From Vibrio sp. FE10 (GTDB lineage Bacteria > Pseudomonadota > Gammaproteobacteria > Enterobacterales > Vibrionaceae), in contig NZ_AP028067.1 in assembly GCF_030297155.1 (NCBI RefSeq), forward strand, positions 1,364,001 through 1,428,000: DNA of 64,000 nucleotides. The letters run 5' to 3'. Below the pieces are notes generated by a model that made no database searches, was not told the DNA's origin, and saw only the letters and a list, made by a program, of their open reading frames with translations. The translations under genes were made by a program, and so were the position numbers. How positions within the stretch are numbered: position 1 is the first letter of the stretch; each line of letters starts with the position of its first letter. This document shows positions 1 to 10,459 of the stretch, piece by piece.

Positions 1-3000
1 TTTTGTCTGGTTGGGAAGTGCAGTTAGAAAAAACGGCAGCGGTTGATTCGATTACGGACGCGGTTGACTTTGTTTCTGGTAACAACGTTGATATTGATAA
101 CGACATTGTTATCGCGCCTCAAGAAAGTCTAATGTTCACTATTCATGCTGCGATTCGTGAAGATGCATTGGGTGAAATCATCAACAAGGCAAGTTACGAC
201 GGCAATGTTCGTAGTTCCAAACTAACACCGCTTGGAAACAATATCAGTGTTGAAAAACGCGTAGTGTCGATTAATGGTAATCCGTTTAACGATGGAGATA
301 CCTATCTGCCGGGCGACGAAGTTGAGTATGAGTTTGTGGTCACTAACCCTGAAAACGGTTGGGCAAATGATATTCAGATCAAAGACACGGTAAAGGATAT
401 TCAAGTTGAGGTTATCGGCGGAACAATGGAATCCGCTTTTGTTTCTGGCGATATCACTCACGAAGGCAGCAATGGTATTGATGCTAACGTCGATACTTAT
501 GTTCCTAGCTATAATCCAAACAGTAACCTGAATATTGAAACCGATATTGCCGCGGGTGAAGTGTTGACGTTCAATCTAAAAGGAATTATTCGTGACGACG
601 CGTTGGGTACTATCGAAGCTAACCAAGTGTCGGCAGAAAATGAGTCAGCGACATCAGAAACTATCCCACCTCAAGAAGCTGAGCTCGACTATTTCAAAAC
701 CTTGGTTTACACCGATGGTGAATCGGCTGGTTGTTCAGTTCCCTCAAACGATGGCAGTAGTTGTACCTACGCACCACGCGGGGATGTTGAGTATCAAGTT
801 ACGCTAGAGAATACGGGTGATAGCATCGCGAATGACGTGAGTGTTATCGATGCCATTCATACCATCAAAACCGAAGATGGTGATGATGCGTTCTCTGAAT
901 GGACCACCGCGATTGCTGTGGAACCTGTTGGTTCTTATGACGTACGAGGTAACTACAACGGCAGTGTGCCATTGAATGCAACTGTCGACCTTCGCCCAGG
1001 TGAGCACATTGTATTTGACGTGAAAGGCAGAGTTTCTGCATCAGCGACAGGTACCATCACCAATACGGCACAAGTGAATGGCGATAACACCAACGATATT
1101 GTCCTCAACCCTGGTCGCTCGAACATTCTAGTTGATAAGTGGACGGATACGCCTGATTACGTACCGGGTGGCACGGTGAATTACTACATCGATATCACCA
1201 ACGATGATGTGGATACTGGCCTGTTCTCTATCCGTGACATCATCAGTGGTTTTGAAGTTGAAACTGTCGACGGAACAATGCAAACCGCACTGACGGAGTG
1301 GACTTTTGATTATGATGTTCTGGCTAACTCTGCGCCGTTAGATCCCAATGCGAATGACTTCTCTGAACTAGACAAGCTGGTCTCGCAAAGTAGCCCAGAC
1401 ATCGATGTCCCTGCTAAGTCTCTCAAGATCGCAGGCCGTGATGATGCGGGTACTGGCGGCGGTGACAAGTACACAGCAGTTCGTATCTATATCGAAGGTA
1501 AGGTTCGTGATGACGCGATTGGTCGCTTTACCAATACCGCTTATCTGCGACACGGTTTAGACGATTCAAAGATGATTCGTTTGAGAGAAGGTTACATCAC
1601 TCCTAAATCGGGAAAGCTGGTATTAACCAAAGAAACCACACCGATTGCAGAACCTGATGCTAAGTATCAACCGGGTCAACCTATCTCATACAAGATCACC
1701 GTGGCTAACACAGGAGAAGGTTACCTTGTAGATCAAGTCTTGACGGATCGTATCGATACCATCATGACTGAAGTGGCTAACAGCCCGGATCAAGAGCAAG
1801 CATTGACCGGAAGTTGGGTCATCAGTGATGAAAAGATTGATGGTAGCGGTGATCCAACACTGAATGCTCGCAAAGATGTGTCTAATACCACTCAAGGTTA
1901 CAGCGCCACTTACAGCATTCATCCTGGCGATAGCTATTCATTTGTTGTAACCAACACGACAAATGACAAAGCCAAAGGCGAGATCACCAACGTAGTCAAA
2001 GTGGCTGGCGATGATGGTGAGTACACCGCAGACGCGACTTATATTCCAGAAGACGCGCAAGTTGAGATCACGAAAGACGTTGATAAAGCAGAGTACCTTC
2101 CGGGAGAAACACTTCAATACACCGTGACCGTTAAAAATAACGGCTTAGGTTGGGCAGAAGACGTTGCGATTGAAGATGCGCTTAAATCGGTTGAAACCAC
2201 GATCGCTGGTGGTGAGACGAAGCAAGCCTTTGATCCTGCTTCAATCCAGATTTCAGCAGTATCGACGACGGGTGAAACGCCAGTACCAGACACAACCAGT
2301 GGTGAAGACCTCAACGAGACGCTCGATATCGCCCCGGAAGACAGCATTGTGTTCACGATTCAAGTCACGACGAATGCGCTTGCGACCGGTGATATCACCA
2401 ATATGGCCTCTGCTACTTTTGACGGCACGACTTTAGATGACAAGGCAACCAGCACTCCTGTATTAGCGATGGTTTCTGTCGAGAAAACGGTCGACACTCC
2501 ATCGTATGAAGTGACTAAGTTGAGCCACTACGAGATTAAGGTAACCAATAGCTCTGATGCTTTTGCTTCTGCGGTTCAGCTGCAAGATATTATCAGCGAC
2601 ATTGAAGTAGACACCACGACAGACAAACAAGAATCGGCCTTCCTAATGTGGGAAGTGAGCTTTGAAGCGAGCGATGACCGTACGGTTGTTACTCCGGAGA
2701 GCTTTGAGTTGAGTGAAGACATCGACGCTACCATGGATATCGCTCCACAAAGTACAGTGACGTTTCATGTTGAAGCATTGATTCGTACAACTGCAATTGG
2801 CGATATCAGTAATACGGCGACCATCACTTACAACGGGACACCACAAGATTCTACGGTAGTCATGACGCCGAAGGATTCTGAGTTTGTAGCGACGAAAACC
2901 AATGTACAGACCGAGTATATGCCGGGTGGTGAATTAGAGTTCCTGATCACGATTGAAAATACTTCAAATAACAACATCAATGACCTAAGTGTTGTCGATG

Positions 3001-5342
3001 ACATGAGCACTATTGAAGTTGAATATTACGATGACACAACTGGGCCTGCTTTTGTTTCTGGCACCACCTCTATGGTGGTGGAGTCAACCACTGTAGGGAC
3101 GATGGCTGAACAAATCAGCCCAACGGAATACAGCGTGGATATTGCACCGCATGGCACGGTTGTGTTCCGTTCAAAAGGTACCGTAGTCGATACCGCGACT
3201 GGACAGATCATCAATACTGCGCAAGTAGACGGCGGCGATGTAGTCAGCCCTCCGGTCAACACCGTTGCGGCGGTTGTTCAAGCTGAGCTCTATACAGACG
3301 CACCTTATTACGTGCCGGGTGACCAGGTTGAGTACCACTTAGTGGTGCAAAATATTGGTCGTGGTATAGCCAAAGATGTTGCTATTTATACACAGTTCGC
3401 AGAATCAATGGGCGATTACATTGGTGGTATTACTGGAAACTCATTTGATGAAGGTACATTAACCGCAACGTGGGAAGGAGCAGAAACTCAACCGGGCACG
3501 TTTGAAGATAATAGAGACTTGTCGACCGTTGTCGATATTGCACCTGGCGGCAATATTGATTACACCTTCATTTTGACAGTCAATGAAGACATGCTGACTA
3601 ACATTGACGTCTTTGGCTATTACCTTGACTTAACTGGTAGTTCAACGAAGCGTGCTCGCTCTAAAGATATGTCGGATTCTGAAGCTTCGAAGCAGATAAC
3701 TGGCAATCAGGTGTCAGCTTTGAATTTACCTCCAGTGGGTGCTGATCTGGTTGTCGAGAAGCGTTCAGACAAACCTGAATACACTGAAGATGACGACAGT
3801 GTCACTTATTACTTGGCCGTGACCAATAATGGTTTAGGTAATGCTGCGAATGTTCGTCTAACCGATGAAATCAGTGAACTGCAAAATAGCGTCGGCAATA
3901 ACGTGTTTACCGACTGGACGATTGAAGGTGTGGAAGTCGATGACACGGGCGCAGTGATTCAACGTCATAGCTTCCCATCGAGTAAAGATTTAGACACCAC
4001 CGTTAACCTGAAGTCCCAAAAACGAAATGCCTATGCATTTGAAGTGGTGGGTACGCTAGGTAAAGGCTTGGATGACGACATCACTAATACCTTTACGGCG
4101 AAAGAATCTGACGGTACCGAAACCAGCGACAGCGTAACCACTCACATCAAGAAGATTCCAGATAACTCTGGGATATTGGAACTGACCAAGTCTGCACTGC
4201 AAGATACCGCACAAGTCGGTGATGCGGTTGAGTACGAGATCATCGTTGAAAACAATAATGAATCTTACTTTAAGAACGTGACGGTAGAAGACCGTTACCC
4301 GGGTGGTTTGAAATACATCGTGGACACGTCAGAAATCGTGTTGAGCGGTATTGATGGTGAGTTTGGTACGGAAGACGATCAGGTTCTCTCTCAAGAACCA
4401 TCAGACACTGGCAAGCTGATGTTCACTTCGTTGAACTTTGATCCGGGCGAGAAGCTGCGTATCCGTTACCTATTGCGTGTATCGGTAGGTGCCACCTTCG
4501 GTGACTACATCAATACCGCAGTCGCAAAAGTGGATGGCTCGGCGGTTTCTAATGAAGATACTGCCAAAGTAACCATAGAACCGGACAAGGTGTTCGATAC
4601 CTCATCGATCATCGGTAAAGTTTTTGAAGATCACAACAAGGATGGGTTCCAAGCAGACGCAACCGCGTTTGATGTTGAGTTAAGCGCGAACCTAGCAACG
4701 CAAGGCTACATTGCCGACTCGACACACATCATCCGTGATGGTCAAGACGTTGCTGTTCAAGATGGTGCGATAACCACTGGGCTTGAGCAGGGCTTGGATC
4801 TTGGCGATCTTTGGGGTCATTCAGTAAACCGAACACTGCCAGAAACCAGCAAAGTGGTGATTCAATTTAAGACTCGCACACAGCAGAGCTTTGATTTCTT
4901 TGTCACGACCGATGCGGGCTCCCGTATCGAGTTTGATGTACAAGGTCAGATTCAGTTTAAGCATGAATCCGATAAGAAGAAGGGACTGAGCGCGGAAAAC
5001 CTCAATGTAACCAGAAACCTATATCGCGATGGCGAGGATTACCTGTGGGAAATCGTTATCGAGAACAAAGGTATTTACGAAGATGGTATTCCGGGCGTTA
5101 AGTTAATGACGGTTGAGGGAATCGTTATTTACACAGACCAGTACGGTCGTTACCACGTGCCCGACCAATGGGTACTCAATAAGAAAGGTAAGAACTTCCT
5201 AGTGAAGTTGGACACTGATTCGCTATCCACCTCTATGGAAGTGGTGAGCGAAAACCCGAAAGTGTTGCGAATTACCCCGAACAAGCTCACCAAGTTCAAC
5301 TTTAGCGTTCATCGCAAAGAGCAAGAAAGTGAACAGAAGTAA
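1..5342 (+). CDS. Giant DUF11-repeat surface protein, 5' truncated by window edge
   Basis: The reading frame is open from base 3 to a TAA at 5340-5342 (1779 codons visible), so the true start and any signal peptide lie outside the window. The visible part is a chain of about ten DUF11-like (TIGR01451-type) Ig-fold repeats starting near residues 80, 228, 374, 539, 687, 824, 961, 1093, 1249 and 1393. Each opens with a V-x-K-T-like strand and a Y-x-P-G-x-x-V-x-Y motif and ends with an I-x-N-T-A-like strand. From about residue 1536 the C-terminus differs (GKVFEDHNKDGF, then VYTDQYGRYHVP-like text) and resembles an SdrD-B/carboxypeptidase-regulatory fold. No LPXTG or transmembrane anchor is visible. 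It lies 27 bp before the beta-barrel gene, so the two probably form one operon. Surface display is inferred. Confidence 0.8.
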   Translation, partial: LSGWEVQLEKTAAVDSITDAVDFVSGNNVDIDNDIVIAPQESLMFTIHAAIREDALGEIINKASYDGNVRSSKLTPLGNNISVEKRVVSINGNPFNDGDTYLPGDEVEYEFVVTNPENGWANDIQIKDTVKDIQVEVIGGTMESAFVSGDITHEGSNGIDANVDTYVPSYNPNSNLNIETDIAAGEVLTFNLKGIIRDDALGTIEANQVSAENESATSETIPPQEAELDYFKTLVYTDGESAGCSVPSNDGSSCTYAPRGDVEYQVTLENTGDSIANDVSVIDAIHTIKTEDGDDAFSEWTTAIAVEPVGSYDVRGNYNGSVPLNATVDLRPGEHIVFDVKGRVSASATGTITNTAQVNGDNTNDIVLNPGRSNILVDKWTDTPDYVPGGTVNYYIDITNDDVDTGLFSIRDIISGFEVETVDGTMQTALTEWTFDYDVLANSAPLDPNANDFSELDKLVSQSSPDIDVPAKSLKIAGRDDAGTGGGDKYTAVRIYIEGKVRDDAIGRFTNTAYLRHGLDDSKMIRLREGYITPKSGKLVLTKETTPIAEPDAKYQPGQPISYKITVANTGEGYLVDQVLTDRIDTIMTEVANSPDQEQALTGSWVISDEKIDGSGDPTLNARKDVSNTTQGYSATYSIHPGDSYSFVVTNTTNDKAKGEITNVVKVAGDDGEYTADATYIPEDAQVEITKDVDKAEYLPGETLQYTVTVKNNGLGWAEDVAIEDALKSVETTIAGGETKQAFDPASIQISAVSTTGETPVPDTTSGEDLNETLDIAPEDSIVFTIQVTTNALATGDITNMASATFDGTTLDDKATSTPVLAMVSVEKTVDTPSYEVTKLSHYEIKVTNSSDAFASAVQLQDIISDIEVDTTTDKQESAFLMWEVSFEASDDRTVVTPESFELSEDIDATMDIAPQSTVTFHVEALIRTTAIGDISNTATITYNGTPQDSTVVMTPKDSEFVATKTNVQTEYMPGGELEFLITIENTSNNNINDLSVVDDMSTIEVEYYDDTTGPAFVSGTTSMVVESTTVGTMAEQISPTEYSVDIAPHGTVVFRSKGTVVDTATGQIINTAQVDGGDVVSPPVNTVAAVVQAELYTDAPYYVPGDQVEYHLVVQNIGRGIAKDVAIYTQFAESMGDYIGGITGNSFDEGTLTATWEGAETQPGTFEDNRDLSTVVDIAPGGNIDYTFILTVNEDMLTNIDVFGYYLDLTGSSTKRARSKDMSDSEASKQITGNQVSALNLPPVGADLVVEKRSDKPEYTEDDDSVTYYLAVTNNGLGNAANVRLTDEISELQNSVGNNVFTDWTIEGVEVDDTGAVIQRHSFPSSKDLDTTVNLKSQKRNAYAFEVVGTLGKGLDDDITNTFTAKESDGTETSDSVTTHIKKIPDNSGILELTKSALQDTAQVGDAVEYEIIVENNNESYFKNVTVEDRYPGGLKYIVDTSEIVLSGIDGEFGTEDDQVLSQEPSDTGKLMFTSLNFDPGEKLRIRYLLRVSVGATFGDYINTAVAKVDGSAVSNEDTAKVTIEPDKVFDTSSIIGKVFEDHNKDGFQADATAFDVELSANLATQGYIADSTHIIRDGQDVAVQDGAITTGLEQGLDLGDLWGHSVNRTLPETSKVVIQFKTRTQQSFDFFVTTDAGSRIEFDVQGQIQFKHESDKKKGLSAENLNVTRNLYRDGEDYLWEIVIENKGIYEDGIPGVKLMTVEGIVIYTDQYGRYHVPDQWVLNKKGKNFLVKLDTDSLSTSMEVVSENPKVLRITPNKLTKFNFSVHRKEQESEQK

Positions 5343-5369
5343 GCCATTGGAACCGTATCTGGAAATTGT

Positions 5370-8300
5370 ATGAAAGTATTTAGTAAGTCTCGTTTAGCGA
5401 CGTGTGTGTTGACTGCCATCCCTGTAATGGCGCTAGCAAAAGACACTGGTAAGCTTGAAAAACTCGGCTCTGAGACGACTGGCATTGAAATCACCAAACC
5501 GAACCAAGACCAAGACAGCTCGCGTATTTACCTAGAGCAAGGCGCTATTTGGGCAAGCCGTGACATCACTCGCTTTGACCCAGTGTTAGATGTCAGTGTC
5601 AGCGATGAATTAGAAGTTGAGCAAGGCACACTGCGTGACAGCGTCGGATTCACCATCACCACTAACTATGGTTACTACATCAAGAAGTACCAACTGGAAG
5701 TGTACCGTGTTGGTGACTTTGGTTTGTCTGAGCCAATCGCTGTGCTTGATGGCGATAAACTGGCAAACGATTCTGACATCAACTGGGATGGTCAAACCGA
5801 TGTTGACTACCAGTTTGAAGTCGGTGAGCAGTTGATGTTCCGCCTAAAAGCGTGGGACAAAGATGGCAACATGGACGTGACCACAGTGGGTGTGACGGAC
5901 TTGGTGAAGCCTGACTCTGAAGTCGATATCGATCGAAACGACAACGACGATGAAGAGAGCAAAGGCAAAAGCTACGGACAAGCTAAACTGATGCGTCACA
6001 ACATCCCGACAAATGCAGGCTTAGCCAAGTTCATTGGTACCGGTTTAAAAGGCGTTGATAGAGTCATCATTGGTGAAGACGAATTTGACGTTGAAGATGG
6101 TAACTTATACGCAGAGCAATACCTACCAACAGATTCCTACATTTTCCCAACTAAGGTTGTGTTTGATAACGGTGATGAACGCCGCTACAAGCTTTACGTT
6201 CGTATCCCAGATACTTACTACGCGCAAACGGGTTTGGCTGATCTTTATGTTGGTAAGAACAATGTTTCTGGCAATAGCGATGCATTAAGTGTCGATGACC
6301 AGTATCAAGATGACATCTATAATCAAGGTCGTTTGGCGTACTTTGGTCAGGGTAAATTTGGTGACAAGCTTCGCGTGACCACTCACTTCGATACTCGAGA
6401 AAGTGAGATAAAAGACATGTTTAAACATCCGTTCGCATCAGACGATTCGGATGTATTCGACATCCTCGAAGATGACGATGAGCTGTATTACGGCAACTAT
6501 GGCGACAGCTCAAACATCGAAAAAGTAGTCAACACTAAGGGTAAGGTTTACCTCAACGTTGAATACGATAAATCGCAGTATTTATGGGGTAACTACAATA
6601 CAGGCTTAACCGGTACTGAGAACAACGATTACAACCGTAGCCTCTATGGTTTCAAGGCTGATTATCGCACTCGCGATACCACACAATACGGTGAAGACCG
6701 CTTGAATGTGGTCGGTTTTACGGCTGAAGCTGACTCCTTGTATGCACACGATGAGTTCTTAGGTACGGGTGGTTCTCTGTATTTCCTTCGCCACGGCGAG
6801 GCGGTACCAGGAAGCGACAAGGTTTATGTAAAAGTAAAAGATGAATATGGCCTAGTACAAAATGAAATCCCACTTGAGCCGGGTGTCGACTATGATTTTG
6901 ACCCATACCAAGGTCGAATCATTCTGACCAAGCCACTCGACAATATCTTGTCTGACAGCTTTGGTAGCGTGATTGAAAACGGCGATGATTACGAAAACTT
7001 TCTGGTTGTCGATTATGAGTATGTCCCACAAGGTTCAGATTCGTTAGACGCGATGTCTTATGGTGGCCGTGCCAAAGGTTGGGTCAACGATTACGTTGGT
7101 GTTGGCGTGACGTATGCGACTCAAGAAAAAGACAATCAAGACTACGAGTCTTACGGTACGGACTTAACGCTGCGTGCAACAGAAGGTACTTACATTAAGG
7201 CTGAGTTTGCTCACAGTGAAGGTACTCAAACAGAGTCGAATTTCGTCTCAATCGATGGTGGTTTAACCTTTACGCCGATTGGCGACACATTAGAAGATCG
7301 GGAAGGTGACAGCATCCAAATTACCGCTGTGACCAGCCTTTACGATCTTGCCCCAACTATTTTTGGCGCAGTTGGTAATGACTTGAAACTTTGGTATCGA
7401 GACAAAGACGCAGGATACAGTTACGCGAGTAGCAGCGATGACCTAGAACAAGAAGCTTATGGTGCCGAGCTTCGTTTGCAAGCGACCGACCGTTTAGCGG
7501 TGCTGTCTCGTTTCTCTACCAATGAAGAGCGCGATGTCGACGGCAATTTAGAAGCGGATACTGAAACCATTGAGATCGAGACTCAAGTCAAGATCACTGA
7601 GCACATCAAGGTGTCTGCGGCGGGGCAACAAACCGAAGAGCTGAACCAAAACGATGAACAAAGTGATGCGACCCTAGCAGGTGTGCGTTTGGAATACATG
7701 TGGGACAGCGACAACAGTGTCTACATCAAAGGACAAACCACAGTCTCTCAATCGGATGACTACGACGAGAACGATAGCGCATCGATTGGCGCAGAATTCC
7801 AAGTATTGGAAGATCTGTCATTGGGGGGTGAATACACCGATGGCGACCGCGGCCAGGTTGCCGAAGCCACCGTGACTTACGATGTTTCCGATGACCACTC
7901 AACATACGTAACCTATGTTGATGATAACTACGAAGGTGAAAACAACGTGATTGTCGGTCAGCGTGCAGACCTCACTAGCAGTGTCGATTTCTACCAAGAG
8001 AACCAGTTCGTTGATGAAAACGATGGTCACGGTCGTATTGACTCGTATGGCTTTGGCTACGACGTGACGGATGATGTCGAGATGGGCATAGGTTATCAGC
8101 TTGGTGAAATTGAAGATGACGAGAACATCACCACAGAGCGTGAGTCCATCAGCTTCAATGCATCGATTGATCTGGATGACATCACTTTAAGTCACAAATT
8201 CGAATACCGAGTGGATAAGAGCGAAGACGACCCAGAAATCGCGCAACGAGAGCTGCAACAAATCGTGACGACCAACCGTTACACGCACCACTTAACGGAA

Positions 8301-8885
8301 GAATACACGCTGTTTGGTAAGTACAACTACTCAATTACAGAGAGTGAAACCACTGGCGAAACCATGGCGCAATTTACCGAGGCGACGGGCGGACTTGCGT
8401 ATCGTCCGATCTATAACGATCGACTCAACTTACTGAGCCGTTACACCTACATTGCGGACTTCGATCAACTGGATCGCGATGTGGATTATCAAGACGAAAC
8501 CAGTCAGATCATTGAAGTTGAAGCGATCTACTCGATCGACCAACACTGGGACGTCGGCACTAAATATGCGCATAAAGACAAAGAGCAAGCCTTCGAACGA
8601 GCGTCTGGTACGAATGAAATAGTTAAAAGTGACATCGACTTATACGGACTTAGCGCCTCTTATCGCGTGATGAAAGAGTGGGACGTGACGGGTGAATATC
8701 ACTGGAAAGCAGACACACTCAATGATGAATTAGAGCACGGCGCGTTGGTCTCTGTGAACAAGCATATTGGTGAGAACCTAAAAATGGGCATTGGTTATAA
8801 CTTCTCTGCGTTTGATAGTGATTTAACCAACGATGATGATTATGACGCTTCAGGTGTGTTCATTAACTTAGTCGGTAAGATTTAA
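5370..8885 (+). CDS. Large predicted outer-membrane beta-barrel protein
   Basis: This 1171-residue protein has a signal peptide (residues 1-23, cleavage after ALA). An acidic N-terminal region (about 30-330) is followed by a middle part with FLGTGGSLYFLRHGE and PGVDYDFDPYQGRIIL motifs. From about residue 560 there are regular amphipathic strands rich in D/E and Y (for example GVGVTYATQE, LSLGGEYTDGD, MGIGYQLGEIED), as expected of a long beta barrel. It ends in FINLVGKI rather than a terminal aromatic residue. A GGAA sequence sits six bases before the ATG. I do not recognise a named family. Sitting between a DUF11-repeat protein and an OmpA lipoprotein, it may export, anchor or display the upstream giant protein; that role is inferred. 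Confidence 0.75.
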   Translation: MKVFSKSRLATCVLTAIPVMALAKDTGKLEKLGSETTGIEITKPNQDQDSSRIYLEQGAIWASRDITRFDPVLDVSVSDELEVEQGTLRDSVGFTITTNYGYYIKKYQLEVYRVGDFGLSEPIAVLDGDKLANDSDINWDGQTDVDYQFEVGEQLMFRLKAWDKDGNMDVTTVGVTDLVKPDSEVDIDRNDNDDEESKGKSYGQAKLMRHNIPTNAGLAKFIGTGLKGVDRVIIGEDEFDVEDGNLYAEQYLPTDSYIFPTKVVFDNGDERRYKLYVRIPDTYYAQTGLADLYVGKNNVSGNSDALSVDDQYQDDIYNQGRLAYFGQGKFGDKLRVTTHFDTRESEIKDMFKHPFASDDSDVFDILEDDDELYYGNYGDSSNIEKVVNTKGKVYLNVEYDKSQYLWGNYNTGLTGTENNDYNRSLYGFKADYRTRDTTQYGEDRLNVVGFTAEADSLYAHDEFLGTGGSLYFLRHGEAVPGSDKVYVKVKDEYGLVQNEIPLEPGVDYDFDPYQGRIILTKPLDNILSDSFGSVIENGDDYENFLVVDYEYVPQGSDSLDAMSYGGRAKGWVNDYVGVGVTYATQEKDNQDYESYGTDLTLRATEGTYIKAEFAHSEGTQTESNFVSIDGGLTFTPIGDTLEDREGDSIQITAVTSLYDLAPTIFGAVGNDLKLWYRDKDAGYSYASSSDDLEQEAYGAELRLQATDRLAVLSRFSTNEERDVDGNLEADTETIEIETQVKITEHIKVSAAGQQTEELNQNDEQSDATLAGVRLEYMWDSDNSVYIKGQTTVSQSDDYDENDSASIGAEFQVLEDLSLGGEYTDGDRGQVAEATVTYDVSDDHSTYVTYVDDNYEGENNVIVGQRADLTSSVDFYQENQFVDENDGHGRIDSYGFGYDVTDDVEMGIGYQLGEIEDDENITTERESISFNASIDLDDITLSHKFEYRVDKSEDDPEIAQRELQQIVTTNRYTHHLTEEYTLFGKYNYSITESETTGETMAQFTEATGGLAYRPIYNDRLNLLSRYTYIADFDQLDRDVDYQDETSQIIEVEAIYSIDQHWDVGTKYAHKDKEQAFERASGTNEIVKSDIDLYGLSASYRVMKEWDVTGEYHWKADTLNDELEHGALVSVNKHIGENLKMGIGYNFSAFDSDLTNDDDYDASGVFINLVGKI

Positions 8886-8948
8886 GCCAGCCCCAAAGAG
8901 GGGGCAAAGTAGAAAGTAGAGAGTTGAAAGTTGAGAATTGAACGTAAG

Positions 8949-9947
8949 ATGAAAATAACAATTGGCCTAATCAGCGGTGTAATGAGCGCTTTGCTTCTTG
9001 CTGGCTGTGCAACTGACACCTACGTGAGCCAGGAAAACAGAGACAAGTTTGCTGGCTTAGATGTGTCTAAGTTTTTAATCAGTGAATGTTTAGCGCCTGA
9101 ACGTGAGGTGCATGTCGCTATCGCAGAGCATTTTGCGTTTGATAAATACAAAATACGCGATTTAGATGCGCTCAACTTAGATGCGTTTGTGGAAGAGATC
9201 AGAGGCCTGAAAGGGCGCATCACTATTGTTGGCCACACCGATTACAAGGGCTCGCTGGATTACAATCAGCGCCTTTCACAACGCCGTGCTAAATCGGTTG
9301 CAGACTATTTGAAAGCGCACCTCGACCCAACGAATTACGATTGGGAAGTGAAGCACCTTGGTGAGACTCAACCTCTGCTATTTGGTAAAACCGATAAAGA
9401 TAGAGCTGAAAACCGCCGTGCGTTTATCGTGTTTGAAGAAGCGCAGAAATACGAAGAGATGCCTTTCTGTGAACCACCAAAACCAGAACGTAAGGTGTAC
9501 ATGGCAATGACGCCACACTTTGATTTTGACAAGTCAGTACTTAAGCCAGAAGACTTAACTCAGTTGGATGATTTCACGGAGCAGTTAAGTGGTTTGCAAG
9601 GCAGCATCATGGTCGCAGGACACACCGACCAAGCGGGGTCACTTTCTTACAATGAAAAGCTGGCAGAGCGCCGTGCAGAAACCGTGGTTGAGTATCTCAA
9701 AACTAAACTCGACCCTAAGCAGTTCATCTGGGAAGTGAAGTCGTTTGGTAAACTACAGCCAGCGATCAATGAGCGCACTGAGAAAGCTGATGCGCTAAAC
9801 CGCCGCGCATTTATCGTGTTCAAGGAATCTGATATTACTGCAGAGCAACAAATGCTTTCCGGCAGTCAACAGCAGGCGCTTTCTGGAAATGAACAGGAAG
9901 TAATGAGCATCGAGAGCGAGCAGAAAACTTCGACTGATAATCAATAG
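8949..9947 (+). CDS. Lipoprotein with two OmpA C-terminal domains
   Basis: I chose the ATG at 8949, not the TTG at 8931, because it begins directly at a lipoprotein signal (MKITIGLISG..., lipobox LLAGC). The mature protein holds two successive OmpA-like peptidoglycan-binding domains, about residues 45-155 and 185-295. Each has a FAFDK/FDFDK strand, GHTD, S-x-x-YN-x-x-L-x-x-RA and a closing NRRAFIVF motif, so the residues that bind diaminopimelate peptidoglycan look intact in both. The tail (about 300-332) is Q/E/S-rich. It is probably an outer-membrane lipoprotein tying the envelope complex of the two upstream genes to the cell wall. It is the last gene of the cluster before a terminator. Confidence 0.88.
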   Translation: MKITIGLISGVMSALLLAGCATDTYVSQENRDKFAGLDVSKFLISECLAPEREVHVAIAEHFAFDKYKIRDLDALNLDAFVEEIRGLKGRITIVGHTDYKGSLDYNQRLSQRRAKSVADYLKAHLDPTNYDWEVKHLGETQPLLFGKTDKDRAENRRAFIVFEEAQKYEEMPFCEPPKPERKVYMAMTPHFDFDKSVLKPEDLTQLDDFTEQLSGLQGSIMVAGHTDQAGSLSYNEKLAERRAETVVEYLKTKLDPKQFIWEVKSFGKLQPAINERTEKADALNRRAFIVFKESDITAEQQMLSGSQQQALSGNEQEVMSIESEQKTSTDNQ

Positions 9948-9967
9948 TTAGCATTGGGTTTAGATGC

Positions 9968-9997
9968 AAAAAAGCCCCATGCGTTGGGGCTTTTTGC
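9968..9997 (+). terminator. Rho-independent terminator of the envelope cluster
   Basis: The stem AAGCCCCA / TGGGGCTT around a short GCGT loop is followed by a run of T. It lies about 25 bp after the stop of the double-OmpA lipoprotein gene. Confidence 0.85.
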
Positions 9998-10030
9998 TGC
10001 CTGCTCTATGGGCTAACTAAGGTAAAACAT

Positions 10031-10459
10031 CTATTGAGACGGTAAGTTTTGCTTTAACTCTAGAAGCATTCGATAGGCACTTTCTCCAGACATCTCATAA
10101 GGATTGAACTGATCAGATGTTGAAAACTGTAAGTTAACCAGTTCAGTTAGGCTTGATTGTGGAATATCACCCATCGACCAATCGCCAAATTCTCTACAAT
10201 CGATCTCTTTGAAATATAAAATCATGACTTTTTTGTGCCGCTTATCATTCAGAATATGATTATAGGTATGGTTAACCGCAGTTCGTGAACCTTCGATACA
10301 TTGTAGGAAATACTGGTCGTTGTGACTAAGAAGGCCAGTTAAGTGGCTCTGCTTATTACGATCGTGTGAGATCTTGAGAATTTCATCTAAAGCCTTCGAG
10401 TCGCAGCTTTCACAAAGCGTACTGACATAAATTAACCGAGTTAGGCGCATAGGCATCAC
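10031..10459 (-). CDS. BLUF-domain blue-light (FAD) photoreceptor
   Basis: This 142-residue protein is essentially one BLUF domain, a blue-light sensor that uses FAD. The photocycle residues are present at AppA-like spacing: Tyr11 (LIYVS), Asn35 (RNKQSHLTGLL), Gln53 (FLQCIEG), then Trp94 and Met96 (FGDWSMG). A short C-terminal extension of about 35 residues follows, with no GGDEF, EAL or other output domain, so signalling must pass to a partner protein. The frame opens with GTG at 10459, but the ATG codons at residues 2 and 4 are also possible starts. No partner gene lies next to it. Confidence 0.92.
   Translation of the reverse strand: MMPMRLTRLIYVSTLCESCDSKALDEILKISHDRNKQSHLTGLLSHNDQYFLQCIEGSRTAVNHTYNHILNDKRHKKVMILYFKEIDCREFGDWSMGDIPQSSLTELVNLQFSTSDQFNPYEMSGESAYRMLLELKQNLPSQ

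Noticed and set aside
8887..8906. GCCCC...GGGGC hairpin after the barrel gene as a terminator
   Set aside because: The stem is only five bp with no T tract, and the next gene of the cluster begins soon after on the same strand.
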